A stretch of 64,000 nucleotides of DNA from WHSW01 sp033856255 (lineage in GTDB: Bacteria > Actinomycetota > Thermoleophilia > Solirubrobacterales > 70-9), in contig JAWVFH010000041.1 of the NCBI GenBank assembly GCA_033856255.1, forward strand, positions 44,747-108,746, given 5' to 3'. How positions within the stretch are numbered: the stretch's first letter is position 1; every line of letters starts with the position of its first letter. Made by a program: the position numbers and the translations under genes. The notes beneath the pieces were generated by a model that searched no databases, was not told the origin of the DNA, and saw only the letters and a list, made by a program, of their open reading frames with translations. Below are positions 39,887 through 47,924 of this stretch, one piece after another.

Positions 39887-41574
39887 GAATAACTCCCGCC
39901 ACGTCCTCGCCTTCGGCTGCGGGCGTGCGGGGGCGCAGCTGCGGGACGGCCGTTGAGCGGGCTCGGCGTCGCGTGTAACAGCGAGGCCCCGTCCTCCGGC
40001 GTTACCGCCCCACCCGCCCCGAGGATGCGGGCGACCTCGGTGGCGAAGTACCAGCCGCCGGAGAGGATCTCGTCGGCGGGACCGTCGGCGATCAGCTCGC
40101 CGTCGCCGAGCAGCACGACCCGCGAGGCGAGCCGGGCCGCGAACTCGACGTCGTGGGTGGCGACGAGCGCCGCCGCGCCGCGCTCGGCGAGGTCGGCGAG
40201 CCAGCTGCAGAGCTCGAGCTTGCGGGCGGGATCCATCCCCCGGGTGGGCTCGTCGAGGCAGACGAGCCCTGGGATCTCGCCCGCGCCGCGTCCCGCCATC
40301 ACGATCGCCAACGCCAGCCGCTGGCGCTCGCCGCCGGAGAGGTCGCGCGGGTCGCTCTCGCCCGCCCACCCGAGGTCGACGGCCTCCAGCGCCCGCCGCC
40401 CGGGCTCTCCGGGGAGCTCGTCGGCGACCCGCTCGCGAACCAGCAGGTCTGCCGGGCTCTGCGGCAGCAGGGCGCTCCCCCGCCCGGCGACGATCGACCC
40501 ACGGGCCGGTTCGACGAGCCCCGCGATCGCCCGCAACAGCGTGCTCTTGCCGGCCCCGTTGCGCCCCATCAGCGCCACCCTCTCGCCGGGCTCGACGGCG
40601 AGCTCGAGCCCGCGCAGGACCTCGCGCGGGCGCTCGCCGCCGTCGAGCTCGACCCAGAGGTCGCGGACCTCGAGGGCGCCGGCGGCGGCACGGCGGGGGC
40701 GGCGGGGCGGGCGGGGCGCTGCCGCAACAGCCTCCGGCGCCGGCGCGATCCCGGCCCGGGCCAGCGTCCTGCGCGCCTCCTTGACCGAGACCGGCGGCGG
40801 CGCCAGCCCGGCGAGCGAGAACAGCCGGGCGCCGGGCGTCGCCAGGTACGGGTCGGCCCGCAGCGCCCACTCGAGGTAGGCGGACGGCGAGCCGTCGAAG
40901 CCGATCCGGCCGGCGTCGAGCGCGACCACGCGGTCGGCCGCGGCGAGGCAGCGCTCGAGCCGGTGTTCGGCCAGCAGCACCCCCATCCCCCACTCCTCGT
41001 TGAGGCGGCGCAGGAGGCCGATCAACTCGTCGCCGGCCACGGGGTCGAGCTGCGAGGTTGGCTCGTCCAGCAGGATCAGCCGCGGGCGCAGGACGAGCGC
41101 CGCGGCGAGGGCGACCCGCTGCAGCTCGCCGCCGGAGAGCGCGTCGGTGGGCCGCTCGAGCAGGTGGGGGATCGCCAGCGCCAACGCCACCTCCTCGATC
41201 GATCGGGCCCGCGCGGCCTCGGGTTCGCCGCGCAACTCCAGCGGCAGCTCGAGCTCGCCGCGGACGGTCGCCGAGACCACCTGGGACTCCGGCTCCTGGG
41301 CGACGAGGCCGACGAGCCCGCCGAGCTCGGCCGGGCCGTGGTCGCGGACGTCGAGGCCGCAGACCTCGAGCGCCCCGGACGCGTCGCCGCCGTGGTAGTG
41401 GGGCACCAGCCCGCAGCAGGCCCGCAGCAGGGTCGACTTGCCGCAACCCGAGCGACCCGCGAGGACGGTGAACTCGCCCTCGGCCAGCTCGATCTCGAGC
41501 TCGCGCAGGGCGGGCTCGGCGGCACCCGGATAGGCGTAGGAGAACCTGCCCACGCGGACGAGGGGGTCAGCCAC
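39883..41574 (-). CDS. ECF transporter ATPase, two ABC domains fused (EcfA1-EcfA2)
   Basis: 563 residues from GTG 41574. Domain 1: Walker A GRSGCGKST (40-48), Q-loop QEPESQ, signature LSGGELQRVAL, Walker B LILLDEPTSQLD. Domain 2: Walker A GRNGAGKST, Q-loop LPQSPADLL, signature LSGGERQRLAL, Walker B LVCLDEPTRGMD, switch His ATHD. Both sites look competent. A linker rich in Pro/Arg joins the domains. It energises substrate release through EcfT. The extreme C-terminus is encoded by a dispersed repeat. It overlaps ecfT by 8 nt and ecfS by 4 nt. Confidence 0.93.
   Translation of the reverse strand: MADPLVRVGRFSYAYPGAAEPALRELEIELAEGEFTVLAGRSGCGKSTLLRACCGLVPHYHGGDASGALEVCGLDVRDHGPAELGGLVGLVAQEPESQVVSATVRGELELPLELRGEPEAARARSIEEVALALAIPHLLERPTDALSGGELQRVALAAALVLRPRLILLDEPTSQLDPVAGDELIGLLRRLNEEWGMGVLLAEHRLERCLAAADRVVALDAGRIGFDGSPSAYLEWALRADPYLATPGARLFSLAGLAPPPVSVKEARRTLARAGIAPAPEAVAAAPRPPRRPRRAAAGALEVRDLWVELDGGERPREVLRGLELAVEPGERVALMGRNGAGKSTLLRAIAGLVEPARGSIVAGRGSALLPQSPADLLVRERVADELPGEPGRRALEAVDLGWAGESDPRDLSGGERQRLALAIVMAGRGAGEIPGLVCLDEPTRGMDPARKLELCSWLADLAERGAAALVATHDVEFAARLASRVVLLGDGELIADGPADEILSGGWYFATEVARILGAGGAVTPEDGASLLHATPSPLNGRPAAAPPHARSRRRGRGGSYS
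39887..39936. repeat. Dispersed hairpin repeat, copy 2 (TTCG loop)
   Basis: About 50 bp nearly identical to 20707-20756. On the minus strand it encodes the last residues of the fused EcfA (about PPHARSRRRGRGGSYS) and supplies the GGGAG ribosome site for ecfS. Its imperfect stem with a TTCG loop would lie at the ecfA/ecfS junction in the mRNA. Confidence 0.8.
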
Positions 41575-42457
41575 GGCGCAGGTGGCGGCGGTCGAGGCCG
41601 AGGTAGGGGGCGGCGGCGAGCAGCGGGAGGGAACAGGCGAGGACGAGCGTCGCCGGGTCGGTATCCAGGGCGATCGTCGGGTAGGCCTCGAAGCCGCCGA
41701 CCCCGGCCACCCTGCCGGCGATCCCGAGCAGGGCGATCGCGGCCCCGGCGGCGGCGAAGCGCCAACCGTGGCGCGAGCTGCGCCGGGCGCCGGCGCGCCG
41801 GGGCACGCCGCGCGCGTAGCCGCGCAGCTCGAGCGCCGCGGCGACGTCGACCGCCCGGTCCAGCGAGCCGGCGACGAGCCTTCGGATGAGGGCGGCGCGG
41901 CCGACCGGCGCGGCCGCCGGGCCGCGCAGCGACTGCGCCTCGCGAAGCCGGACGTGGTCGGCGGCGGCCAGCGGGACGAGCCGCGTGATCAGCGTCGCGG
42001 TGAGCGCCGAGTGGCGGGCGATCGGGCGCACCAGCCGCAGCAACCGGTCGGGGTCGACGCAGGCGGAGTGGACGGCGAAGGCGCACAGCACCACGGCGAT
42101 CCTCAGGGCGAGCACGCCGCCCTCGGCCAGGGCCTCGGCGCTGACGTCGATCCGGCCCAGCACGGGCACGTGGCCGCCGCGGAAGAGGATCGTGTCCCCC
42201 CGCTGGGAGGCGACCGCGTTGACGGCGACGATGAAGATTCCCAGGGTCAGGCCCCAGCGCGCCGCCGCCGCCACCGCGGGTCGCGCCCCGGCGAGCAGGC
42301 CGGCGATCGCCGCCGCGGCGCCGGCGCCGGCGAGCACGATCGGGCTCGAGTAGATGAAGCCGACCAGGGCGATCGCACCGAGGTACGCGGTCGCGGCCGC
42401 CGCGCTCGCCGCGCTCAGCGGACCGGGCCGCGGCGCGTAGGCGATCGGCGACCTCAT
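41567..42457 (-). CDS. ecfT: ECF transporter transmembrane component (EcfT)
   Basis: 296 residues from ATG 42457. Membrane helices (about 20-80 and 130-155) surround the cytosolic coupling-helix region with the two short Arg motifs typical of EcfT: REAQSLRG and ALELRGYARG (about 180-230). Two hydrophobic segments follow at the C-terminus. EcfT links ATPase motion to toppling of the S component. The ATG overlaps the DUF4430 gene stop as ATGA. Confidence 0.9.
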   Translation of the reverse strand: MRSPIAYAPRPGPLSAASAAAATAYLGAIALVGFIYSSPIVLAGAGAAAAIAGLLAGARPAVAAAARWGLTLGIFIVAVNAVASQRGDTILFRGGHVPVLGRIDVSAEALAEGGVLALRIAVVLCAFAVHSACVDPDRLLRLVRPIARHSALTATLITRLVPLAAADHVRLREAQSLRGPAAAPVGRAALIRRLVAGSLDRAVDVAAALELRGYARGVPRRAGARRSSRHGWRFAAAGAAIALLGIAGRVAGVGGFEAYPTIALDTDPATLVLACSLPLLAAAPYLGLDRRHLRRG

Positions 42458-43383
42458 CCTGCGGCCTCGGCGGGAAGCGGGCTCGTCCGGTCCCCGATCG
42501 CGGCGACCGCGTAGTGATCGGCCAGCCGATCCGCGCGCAGCGCCGCCGCGGCACGCTGGACGCCGGCGACGTCGGTGCCCGTGACCAGCCAGGTGGGCGG
42601 GCCGTCGCCGGGCCGCAGCGCCGCGACCAGGCCCGCGCCGGCCTGATCGCGAACGGCGGGATCGGCGGAGGAGTCGAGCTCGACCAGTTCCCAGCCGCCG
42701 GCGCCGCGCTGGAAGCGTGCGAAGACGCCGCTGGTCGCCGGGCCTCGGCCGAGATCGGCGGCGACGGGGTCGTCGGCGATCGAGCTCCAGCGGCCGACGA
42801 GCACCCGGGGACCGTCGCCATCGTCCCCTGCCGTTCGGACGCCGACATCGCCCAGCCGCTCCTCGACCTCGTTGCACGATCGCGCGGGCGCCCGGCAGTC
42901 GACGGTGACCGGCGCGCGCTCGTCGGCGGGGGTGGATGCCTGCAGGAACGGCTCGGGCCAGGAGCCGACCACGGCCGGGGTGCGCATCGCGTCGGTCCAG
43001 TCGCGGTAGTCCCACCAGATCCGGTCGCCTCCGCGGACGCCGACCTCGGCGCCGCCGCGCGGGGACTCGATCCCGTTGACGAAGAAGAACCAGTCACTCG
43101 AGCGGCCGTCGTTGAGCTCGCCCGAGGTGCCCTCGATCGATTCGACGAAGCCGCCCCCGTAACGGGTCGTGATCTCGGCCTCGCGGTCGAGGAAGCGAAT
43201 CACGGTCTCGGACTCGGGCGGGTCCGCCTCGCTCGCCCCGAGCACCGGGTCGGCGCCGTAGTCGCGGGTCACGGTCAGGGTCGCCTCACCGGAGCTCGAC
43301 TGGCCGGGACCGAAGCCGCAGCCGCCGGCCGCGACGGCGATCGAGACCGCCGCCACGGCCGCCGCGCTGCGGCCCAACCTCAC
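42454..43383 (-). CDS. DUF4430 (transcobalamin C-terminal-like) envelope protein
   Basis: 309 residues from GTG 43383 (GTGA overlap with the upstream gene). The signal sequence ends VAAGGC, a weak lipobox, so it may be a lipoprotein. The DUF4430 domain spans about 58-132: TVIRFLDREAEITTRYGGGF, then DWFFFVNGIES and GGDRIWWDYRDW, the last two matching the family's aromatic VNG and GD cores. DUF4430 is the fold of the beta domain in intrinsic factor and transcobalamin. A second part (170-300) may be a separate binding domain. A B12-handling role is inferred from the operon. Confidence 0.83.
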   Translation of the reverse strand: MRLGRSAAAVAAVSIAVAAGGCGFGPGQSSSGEATLTVTRDYGADPVLGASEADPPESETVIRFLDREAEITTRYGGGFVESIEGTSGELNDGRSSDWFFFVNGIESPRGGAEVGVRGGDRIWWDYRDWTDAMRTPAVVGSWPEPFLQASTPADERAPVTVDCRAPARSCNEVEERLGDVGVRTAGDDGDGPRVLVGRWSSIADDPVAADLGRGPATSGVFARFQRGAGGWELVELDSSADPAVRDQAGAGLVAALRPGDGPPTWLVTGTDVAGVQRAAAALRADRLADHYAVAAIGDRTSPLPAEAAG

Positions 43384-44402
43384 GTCCGCCGGACCCGCTC
43401 GCAACTCCCCTTGATCACGAGCCCGTCGTTGGCGAATTTGCGCTTGATCCGCACGGTGTCGTCGCCCTTGCCGCAGTTGACCTGGTCGGCCCCGCCCTTG
43501 CGCAGGTCGACGTTGTCGTCACCGCCGCGCGAGCGGATCGAGTCGTCGCCCGCGGTGCCCTTGATCGAATCGCCCTGAGGGCTGCCGACGAGAGTGATCC
43601 CGCGCTCGGCCGGGCACGAGTCGGCCTCCGGGCCGACGCACGTCGCCAGCGCCTCGGAGGGGATGTCGGTTCCCCGCGTGGCGGCCAGGGTCGCCGCGCT
43701 GACGTCGGCGACCGAGACCTGCGCGGTGCCGTCGGCGCCCGTCTGCACCGGCAGCCCGCCGCCCGACACGCTCGCTCCGGCGGCCGGGCCGCTGGTGCAG
43801 GTCGTCTCACCCGTGTTCTGGTCGGTGACGCACTTGTGCTCGATCACCGAGACGGTGAACGGCTGGCCGGCCTTCGCCCGCGGCGGAGCCTTGAGCTCGA
43901 GCTCGGCCGGGTTCGGGTTCGGGAAGTCGTCCGGCGCCAGGTAGAAGAGCACCTCGTCGCCGTTGTGGATCTCGAGCTGATCCGCACCGACGCTGGCCTC
44001 CTCGTGATTGGCCTTGAAGTACCAGAACGACTCGCCGGACTTCGCCGCGATCCCGCCGATCCCGCAGATGCCGAGCCCGAACCCGAACTGGTCGGTGAGC
44101 GAGAGCGGGGAGACGGCCTTCGTCGTCCGCCCGGCCGTGGCCAGGAGGCTGAGGGCGTTGGGCTTGTCGTAGGTGAACTCCGTTCCCGAGCCACCGGGCG
44201 GCCCGAAGCAGTCGGCGTCGGGGCGGGTCGGGACCGTCACCCCCTCGTCGACGATGTAGGTGGTGCCCGGGTCGAGCACCCTGTCCGGGGTCAGAACCCG
44301 CAGGTGCGCCGTCACGGTCGCCGAGCCGGCCGCCTGGACGAACAATGCGATCGCGCACAGCGCCGTCAAGGCGCCGGTCGCGAGGCGAATACGTGTGGTC
44401 AT
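43380..44402 (-). CDS. Secreted DUF4430 protein with Ig-like and RTX-like C-terminus
   Basis: 340 residues. Signal peptide (about 1-28, ending QAAGSA), DUF4430 domain (about 80-156; ALSLLATAG, GESFWYFKANHEEASVG, IHNGDEVLFYLAP), an Ig-like segment (about 167-250) and Ca2+-type nonapeptide-like repeats (277-318; GTAGDDSIRSRGGDDNVDL, GKGDDTVRIK). No C-terminal anchor. First gene after the cobalamin riboswitch, so its expression should fall when B12 is plentiful. Role as an extracellular corrinoid-binding or scaffolding protein is inference. Confidence 0.83.
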   Translation of the reverse strand: MTTRIRLATGALTALCAIALFVQAAGSATVTAHLRVLTPDRVLDPGTTYIVDEGVTVPTRPDADCFGPPGGSGTEFTYDKPNALSLLATAGRTTKAVSPLSLTDQFGFGLGICGIGGIAAKSGESFWYFKANHEEASVGADQLEIHNGDEVLFYLAPDDFPNPNPAELELKAPPRAKAGQPFTVSVIEHKCVTDQNTGETTCTSGPAAGASVSGGGLPVQTGADGTAQVSVADVSAATLAATRGTDIPSEALATCVGPEADSCPAERGITLVGSPQGDSIKGTAGDDSIRSRGGDDNVDLRKGGADQVNCGKGDDTVRIKRKFANDGLVIKGSCERVRRT

Positions 44403-44437
44403 CAGCCACCCCTTCCTAGAGGGATTGGTGTTGGCTG
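44403..44437 (-). promoter_or_regulatory. Putative SD-sequestering hairpin of the cobalamin riboswitch
   Basis: On the minus strand CAGCCA (44437-44432) pairs with TGGCTG (44408-44403), with a further short CCC/GGG stem inside. The ribosome site AGGAAGGGG lies within the hairpin, just before ATG 44402. This suits control at translation initiation. Confidence 0.5.
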
Positions 44438-44444
44438 GCCGGAG

Positions 44445-44600
44445 GGCTGGTCTCCTGGCTTGCGGGCCGACCGTCGCGCCTTCCCGAGACGCCTGGCGTC
44501 TCAGTGGCTGACTCGCGTCATGCGACGTCGTTTGGATGCCCGTCCACAGTGGCTGGACCGCGCCGGTTTCATACCGGACTTCCCATCACCACCGACCGTA
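44445..44600 (-). ncRNA. Cobalamin (B12) riboswitch aptamer
   Basis: Minus-strand order matches the class: GGTGG near 44595, GGGAAGTCCGGTATGAAACC (about 44583-44564), CCAGCCACTGTGG, then GCCACTG with a GAGACGCC/GGCGTCTC hairpin, GGGAAGG, and the highly diagnostic AAGCCAGGAGACCAGCC (44461-44445). Spacing and order agree with the B12 box consensus. It lies between the cyclic-nucleotide-binding gene and the DUF4430/ECF operon on the same strand, so it should regulate that operon. Exact 5' and 3' edges are approximate. Confidence 0.93.
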
Positions 44601-44603
44601 TGT

Positions 44604-44625
44604 CGCCGGGGATACTACCCCGGCG
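44604..44625 (-). promoter_or_regulatory. 22-bp palindrome with a -10-like core upstream of the riboswitch
   Basis: CGCCGGGG and CCCCGGCG form a perfect 8-bp inverted repeat around TAGTAT (minus strand 44617-44612). TAGTAT is identical to the gnd -10 box, and transcription from here would begin just before the aptamer. It could be promoter plus operator, or a terminator of the upstream gene; no T-run follows. Confidence 0.5.
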
Positions 44626-44633
44626 CGAGAGCC

Positions 44634-45020
44634 TCAGCTGGTGCGGTCTTCGACCTTCTTGCGCAGCTGGTCGACCACCTCGGGCATCGCCTGCTTCATC
44701 CGCGAGAGCTCCCAGTGCTCGATCTTGATCAGGCGCACCGGGGAGGTCGCGATCACGCTCGCCGAGCGATCCTGCTTTTCCAGCAGGCCCTGCTCGCCGA
44801 AGACGTCGCCGGGGCCGAGGTCGGCGAGGTGCTCGCCCTCGCGCTCGACCTTCACCGTGCCGTCCTCGATGATGTAGAAGTCGTTCGAGTACCCGCCCTC
44901 GCGGATGATCGTCTTGCCCTCGGCAACCGATTCCAGGCTCGCGAAGGTCGCCACCTTGGTCAGCGCCTCGTCCGGCACATCGGCGAACAGGGGCGTGTTC
45001 TTGAGCGCGCTTACGTCCAC
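44634..45020 (-). CDS. Stand-alone cyclic-nucleotide-binding domain protein
   Basis: 128 residues from GTG 45020 with AGGAG upstream. One cNMP-binding beta roll: LKNTPLFADVPDEALTKVA, GKTIIREGGYSNDFYIIEDGTVKV and the phosphate-binding cassette GDVFGEQGLLEKQDRSASVIA, which resembles the FGE-x-A/L-L...R-A/S-A consensus. There is no HTH, kinase or membrane domain, so it probably regulates a partner by binding cAMP or cGMP. It is not obviously linked to the B12 operon downstream. Confidence 0.87.
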   Translation of the reverse strand: MDVSALKNTPLFADVPDEALTKVATFASLESVAEGKTIIREGGYSNDFYIIEDGTVKVEREGEHLADLGPGDVFGEQGLLEKQDRSASVIATSPVRLIKIEHWELSRMKQAMPEVVDQLRKKVEDRTS

Positions 45021-45053
45021 AGGTCTCCTCCGCTGAATTGGTCGCCGGAGAAC

Positions 45054-46280
45054 CTAACCGATCGCACTCAGGGGTGCGGCACGCGGGGGATCGGAGGCGA
45101 CGCCGCGTTCGCCGGCGCGGATCGTCGCCAGGAAGCGCTCGATGGTCTCCACCACCCTGGCCGTGCGGACGCTGGGCAGGATGTCGAAGGCGTGCTCGGC
45201 GCCCGCGAGCTCGGCGTAGACGACCGGCTGCTCGGAGACGGCGCGCAGGCGTTCGACGAAGCGGCGCGCGTCGGCCACTGGGACGAGGGTGTCGTGGTCG
45301 CCGTGCAGGACGCAGAACGGCGGCGCCCCGGAGTGCACGCGATAGGTCGGCGAGGCGCTGCGGTAGAGCTCCGGCTCCTCGGCGACCCGGGCCTTGAAGA
45401 CCAGCTCCTCGAGCACCCACTGGATCTCGTCGTAGTACTCGCCCTCGGCGTTGGTGAGGTCGTAGACGCCGTAGAAGGGCACGGCGGCCGCGACCGACGT
45501 GTCGGCGTCCTCGAACCCCGGCTGGAAGGCCGGATCGCCGGCGGTCAGCGCCGCGAGCGCGCACAAGTGCCCGCCCGCGGAGCCTCCCGTGATGCACACG
45601 AAGTCCGGGTCGACGCCGTAGTCCGCGGCGTGCTCTCGCACCCAGGCGATCGCCCGCTTGACGTCGACGACGTGGTCGGGGAAGGTCCCCTCGGGGCTCA
45701 GCCGGTAGTCGATGTTGAAGCCGACCCAGCCGTGCACGGCGAGGTGGTTGAGCAGGGGGATGCCCTGCTCGGAGCGGGTCCCGACGATCCAGCCGCCGCC
45801 ATGGACCTGGATGATCGCGGGGCGCAGCCCGGAGGCGGGCTCGCTGGGCTCGTAGACGTCGAGGCGCAGCGCCCGCTCGCCGTAGCGCGCGAACTCGACC
45901 CCGCGCCGGTGCGCGACGCCGCGCGGCCACAGCATCAGCGGCGGGATCAGCAGGTTGCTGAGCGGGAAATCGGAGCGTCGCTCGTCGGTGGGGGGCTCGA
46001 GCTCCGCCAGCACCTCGCGAATCGCGCGGGCGCTGGTCAGGCTCTGCCAGGCGAGCGCGGCGAGCCGCAGCGCCCAGAGCCCGAGGGCGACGACGATCAC
46101 GATCCCGAGCCAGCCGTCGAGCGCCCCCAGCGCGATCGCGCCGGCGGCCATGAGCAGCGTCGCGGCGAGAAACGCCCAGGCGAACTCGCGCACCGCGGCT
46201 CCGGCCATCCAGCGCAACAGCCGCAGCCGCAGGGCGGGCGGCGGGTGCAGCGCGAACGCCTTGCGCAGGAGCGCGATCAC
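45054..46280 (-). CDS. Alpha/beta hydrolase, HSL-type esterase with membrane N-terminus
   Basis: 408 residues from GTG 46280. Two or three membrane helices (about 30-85) precede a hormone-sensitive-lipase-like fold: oxyanion motif IIQVHGGGWIVG, nucleophile GGSAGGHL, acid in HGDHDTLVP and catalytic His in AGAEHAFD. Probably an esterase acting on small acyl or lipid esters at the membrane. The start is supported by -10 TAGCTT 7 nt upstream. It is followed by the cyclic-nucleotide-binding gene 33 bp on. Confidence 0.87.
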   Translation of the reverse strand: MIALLRKAFALHPPPALRLRLLRWMAGAAVREFAWAFLAATLLMAAGAIALGALDGWLGIVIVVALGLWALRLAALAWQSLTSARAIREVLAELEPPTDERRSDFPLSNLLIPPLMLWPRGVAHRRGVEFARYGERALRLDVYEPSEPASGLRPAIIQVHGGGWIVGTRSEQGIPLLNHLAVHGWVGFNIDYRLSPEGTFPDHVVDVKRAIAWVREHAADYGVDPDFVCITGGSAGGHLCALAALTAGDPAFQPGFEDADTSVAAAVPFYGVYDLTNAEGEYYDEIQWVLEELVFKARVAEEPELYRSASPTYRVHSGAPPFCVLHGDHDTLVPVADARRFVERLRAVSEQPVVYAELAGAEHAFDILPSVRTARVVETIERFLATIRAGERGVASDPPRAAPLSAIG

Positions 46281-46287
46281 GGCCGGA

Positions 46288-46293
46288 AAGCTA
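46288..46293 (-). promoter_or_regulatory. -10 box (TAGCTT) for the esterase gene
   Basis: TAGCTT on the minus strand ends 7 nt before GTG 46280. Confidence 0.6.
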
Positions 46294-46302
46294 CATCCAG
46301 GC

Positions 46303-46923
46303 TCAGGCGCGCTCGATCGCGGCGACGGCGGAGTCGATGAAGATCTGGCTCGCGCGCTTCAGCGCCCGGCTGTCGCCGTGCTCGAGGCGCTCGAGCGAGA
46401 GGCCCTCGAGGCCGGCGATGATGAAGATCGCGATCCCGTCCAGCTCGGCCGGCCGCAACCCGAGCCCGAGCCCACGCAGGAGCTCGCGCACGATCGCCCG
46501 GTGGCCCTGTTTCATCTCGATCATGATCCCGCCGACCTCGGGCTCGACGACCGCCTGCGAGGAGAGGTCGAAGTAGACGCGCTGGAGGCCGGCGTCGCGG
46601 TCCATCGCCCGCCACAGGCCCTCGACGATCGCCTCCACCAGCTCGCGGGCCGAGCCGGGATCGCCGACCTGCCCGAGCACCTCGTCGGTGAGCGTCTCCG
46701 AGACGAGGCGCGCGACCGCCGCCACCAGCCCCTGCTTGGAGCCGAAGTAATAGGGGATCAGGGCTTTGTTCTGGCCCGAGGCGGCCGCGACCTTGGCCGT
46801 CGTCATCCCGGCGTAGCCGTCGCGCTTGAGGACCTCGTAGGCGGCCGCGAGGATGCGCTCCGGCGCCCCGGTCGGCGGCCGGCCGGGCCCGCGCTGCGCG
46901 CTCTCCTTCGCCGTGTCGCTCAA
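46303..46923 (-). CDS. TetR-family transcriptional regulator
   Basis: 206 residues from TTG 46923. N-terminal HTH: ERILAAAYEVLKRDGYAGMTTAKVAAASGQNKALIPYYFGSKQGLVAAV. The ligand-binding C-terminal domain is helical (EGLWRAMDRDAGLQRVYFDLS). The TTG overlaps the stop of the R2-like oxidase gene as TTGA, so both form one operon. The operator in that operon's promoter suggests autoregulation. The longer in-frame ORF to 47676 runs antisense-like through the oxidase gene and was rejected. Confidence 0.9.
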   Translation of the reverse strand: MSDTAKESAQRGPGRPPTGAPERILAAAYEVLKRDGYAGMTTAKVAAASGQNKALIPYYFGSKQGLVAAVARLVSETLTDEVLGQVGDPGSARELVEAIVEGLWRAMDRDAGLQRVYFDLSSQAVVEPEVGGIMIEMKQGHRAIVRELLRGLGLGLRPAELDGIAIFIIAGLEGLSLERLEHGDSRALKRASQIFIDSAVAAIERA

Positions 46924-47882
46924 GCCGGAGAGAGTGCGTCCGCCGACATTCCCATCGCCCCGAGCTTCTTGGACAGCGAACGCATCGCGTACTCGAACAT
47001 CTCCGAGGAGTGGTAGCCGAACGGGGTGTCGAAGTCGTAGCGGTCCTCGACCCAGCCGGGCGAGAAGGCCAGCACGGCGACCGGCAGCGTCTCCGAGAGC
47101 GTGTCCTGGATCGCCTTCCGGTAGCGCTCGTCCTCCTTGATCGCGTCGCAGAGGAACTTGACCCCGAAGCCGACGTGGCGCGACTCGTCGCGGTTGACAT
47201 GGGTGAAGCCGTCGCGGAAGCCGGGCATCCGGTCGGACTGCTTCAGGTAGCGGAGGATGAAACGCGCGCCGGTCAGCGCCAGCGTTCCCTCGATCACGAT
47301 CATGTAGACGGTGATCCCGCGGACCAGCGCCTCCATATCGGAGGGGTCCTTGCGCAGGGTCTCGGCGGCCTCGTGGAGGATGCCGTCGAAGAGCTCCAGG
47401 TACTCGTTGTGCATCTTCGGGCGCTCGGCGGCCAGGTTCTCGGCGATCGTCGTCGTGCCCGAGCCCAGCACCTCGCGATAGAAGCGGTCGAAGAAGACGC
47501 AGTGGCGGGCCTCGTCGGCGATCTGAGAGGCGAGGAAGATGCGCTGGTCGTCGGTCGGCGCGGCGATGGCGAACGGCAGTAGCTCGGTCGTCACCCGCTC
47601 CTCGCCGATGAAGAACGAGGAGAGGATCCAGTTGAAGTACAGGCGCTCCTCGTCGGTCCACAGGTCCGACTTCCACTCCTCGGCGTCGGCCGTGAAGTCG
47701 AAGCTCTCAGAGCTCCAGCCCTGGTGCTCCCAGCGGGAGATCAGCTTGCGGTAGGACGGCGCCGCCTCGACGACCTTGTCGAGCTGGGCCATCACCTTGT
47801 CGATGTCGCCGTCGAGGAGGACGTCGAGAGCGCTGAGCTCGTCCCCGGTCGCCGGTCCGCCGTTACCGCTCGTGACCGCCAT
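46920..47882 (-). CDS. R2-like ligand-binding oxidase (R2lox-type diiron/MnFe protein)
   Basis: 320 residues, all-helical ferritin-like. Metal ligands visible: Glu94 in FIGEERVTTE, Glu124 and His127 in ADEARHCVFF, Glu198 in YMIVIEGTL, Glu233 and His236 in RDESRHVGFG. The R2 radical Tyr position (His127+4) is Phe131, and the two R2lox cross-link residues are present (Val97 at Glu+3, Tyr193 at Glu198-5). This points to R2lox, a ligand-binding oxidase thought to act on lipid-like substrates, rather than ribonucleotide reductase. A true NrdF-like R2c is the alternative. Paired with TetR. Confidence 0.84.
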   Translation of the reverse strand: MAVTSGNGGPATGDELSALDVLLDGDIDKVMAQLDKVVEAAPSYRKLISRWEHQGWSSESFDFTADAEEWKSDLWTDEERLYFNWILSSFFIGEERVTTELLPFAIAAPTDDQRIFLASQIADEARHCVFFDRFYREVLGSGTTTIAENLAAERPKMHNEYLELFDGILHEAAETLRKDPSDMEALVRGITVYMIVIEGTLALTGARFILRYLKQSDRMPGFRDGFTHVNRDESRHVGFGVKFLCDAIKEDERYRKAIQDTLSETLPVAVLAFSPGWVEDRYDFDTPFGYHSSEMFEYAMRSLSKKLGAMGMSADALSPA

Positions 47883-47924
47883 CTGCGCGCCTCCTCGGTT
47901 GGCCTTCCGCGTCGTCAGCGGGAA

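Noticed and set aside
39887..41446. Upstream in-frame extension of the EcfS-toroid protein
   Set aside because: It overlaps the fused EcfA gene in another frame; ATG 39886 has GGGAG upstream and begins at the first membrane helix.
46920..47882. Ribonucleotide reductase small subunit
   Set aside because: The radical Tyr position is Phe and the R2lox cross-link pair is present; no nrdE-like partner is nearby. Kept only as an alternative.
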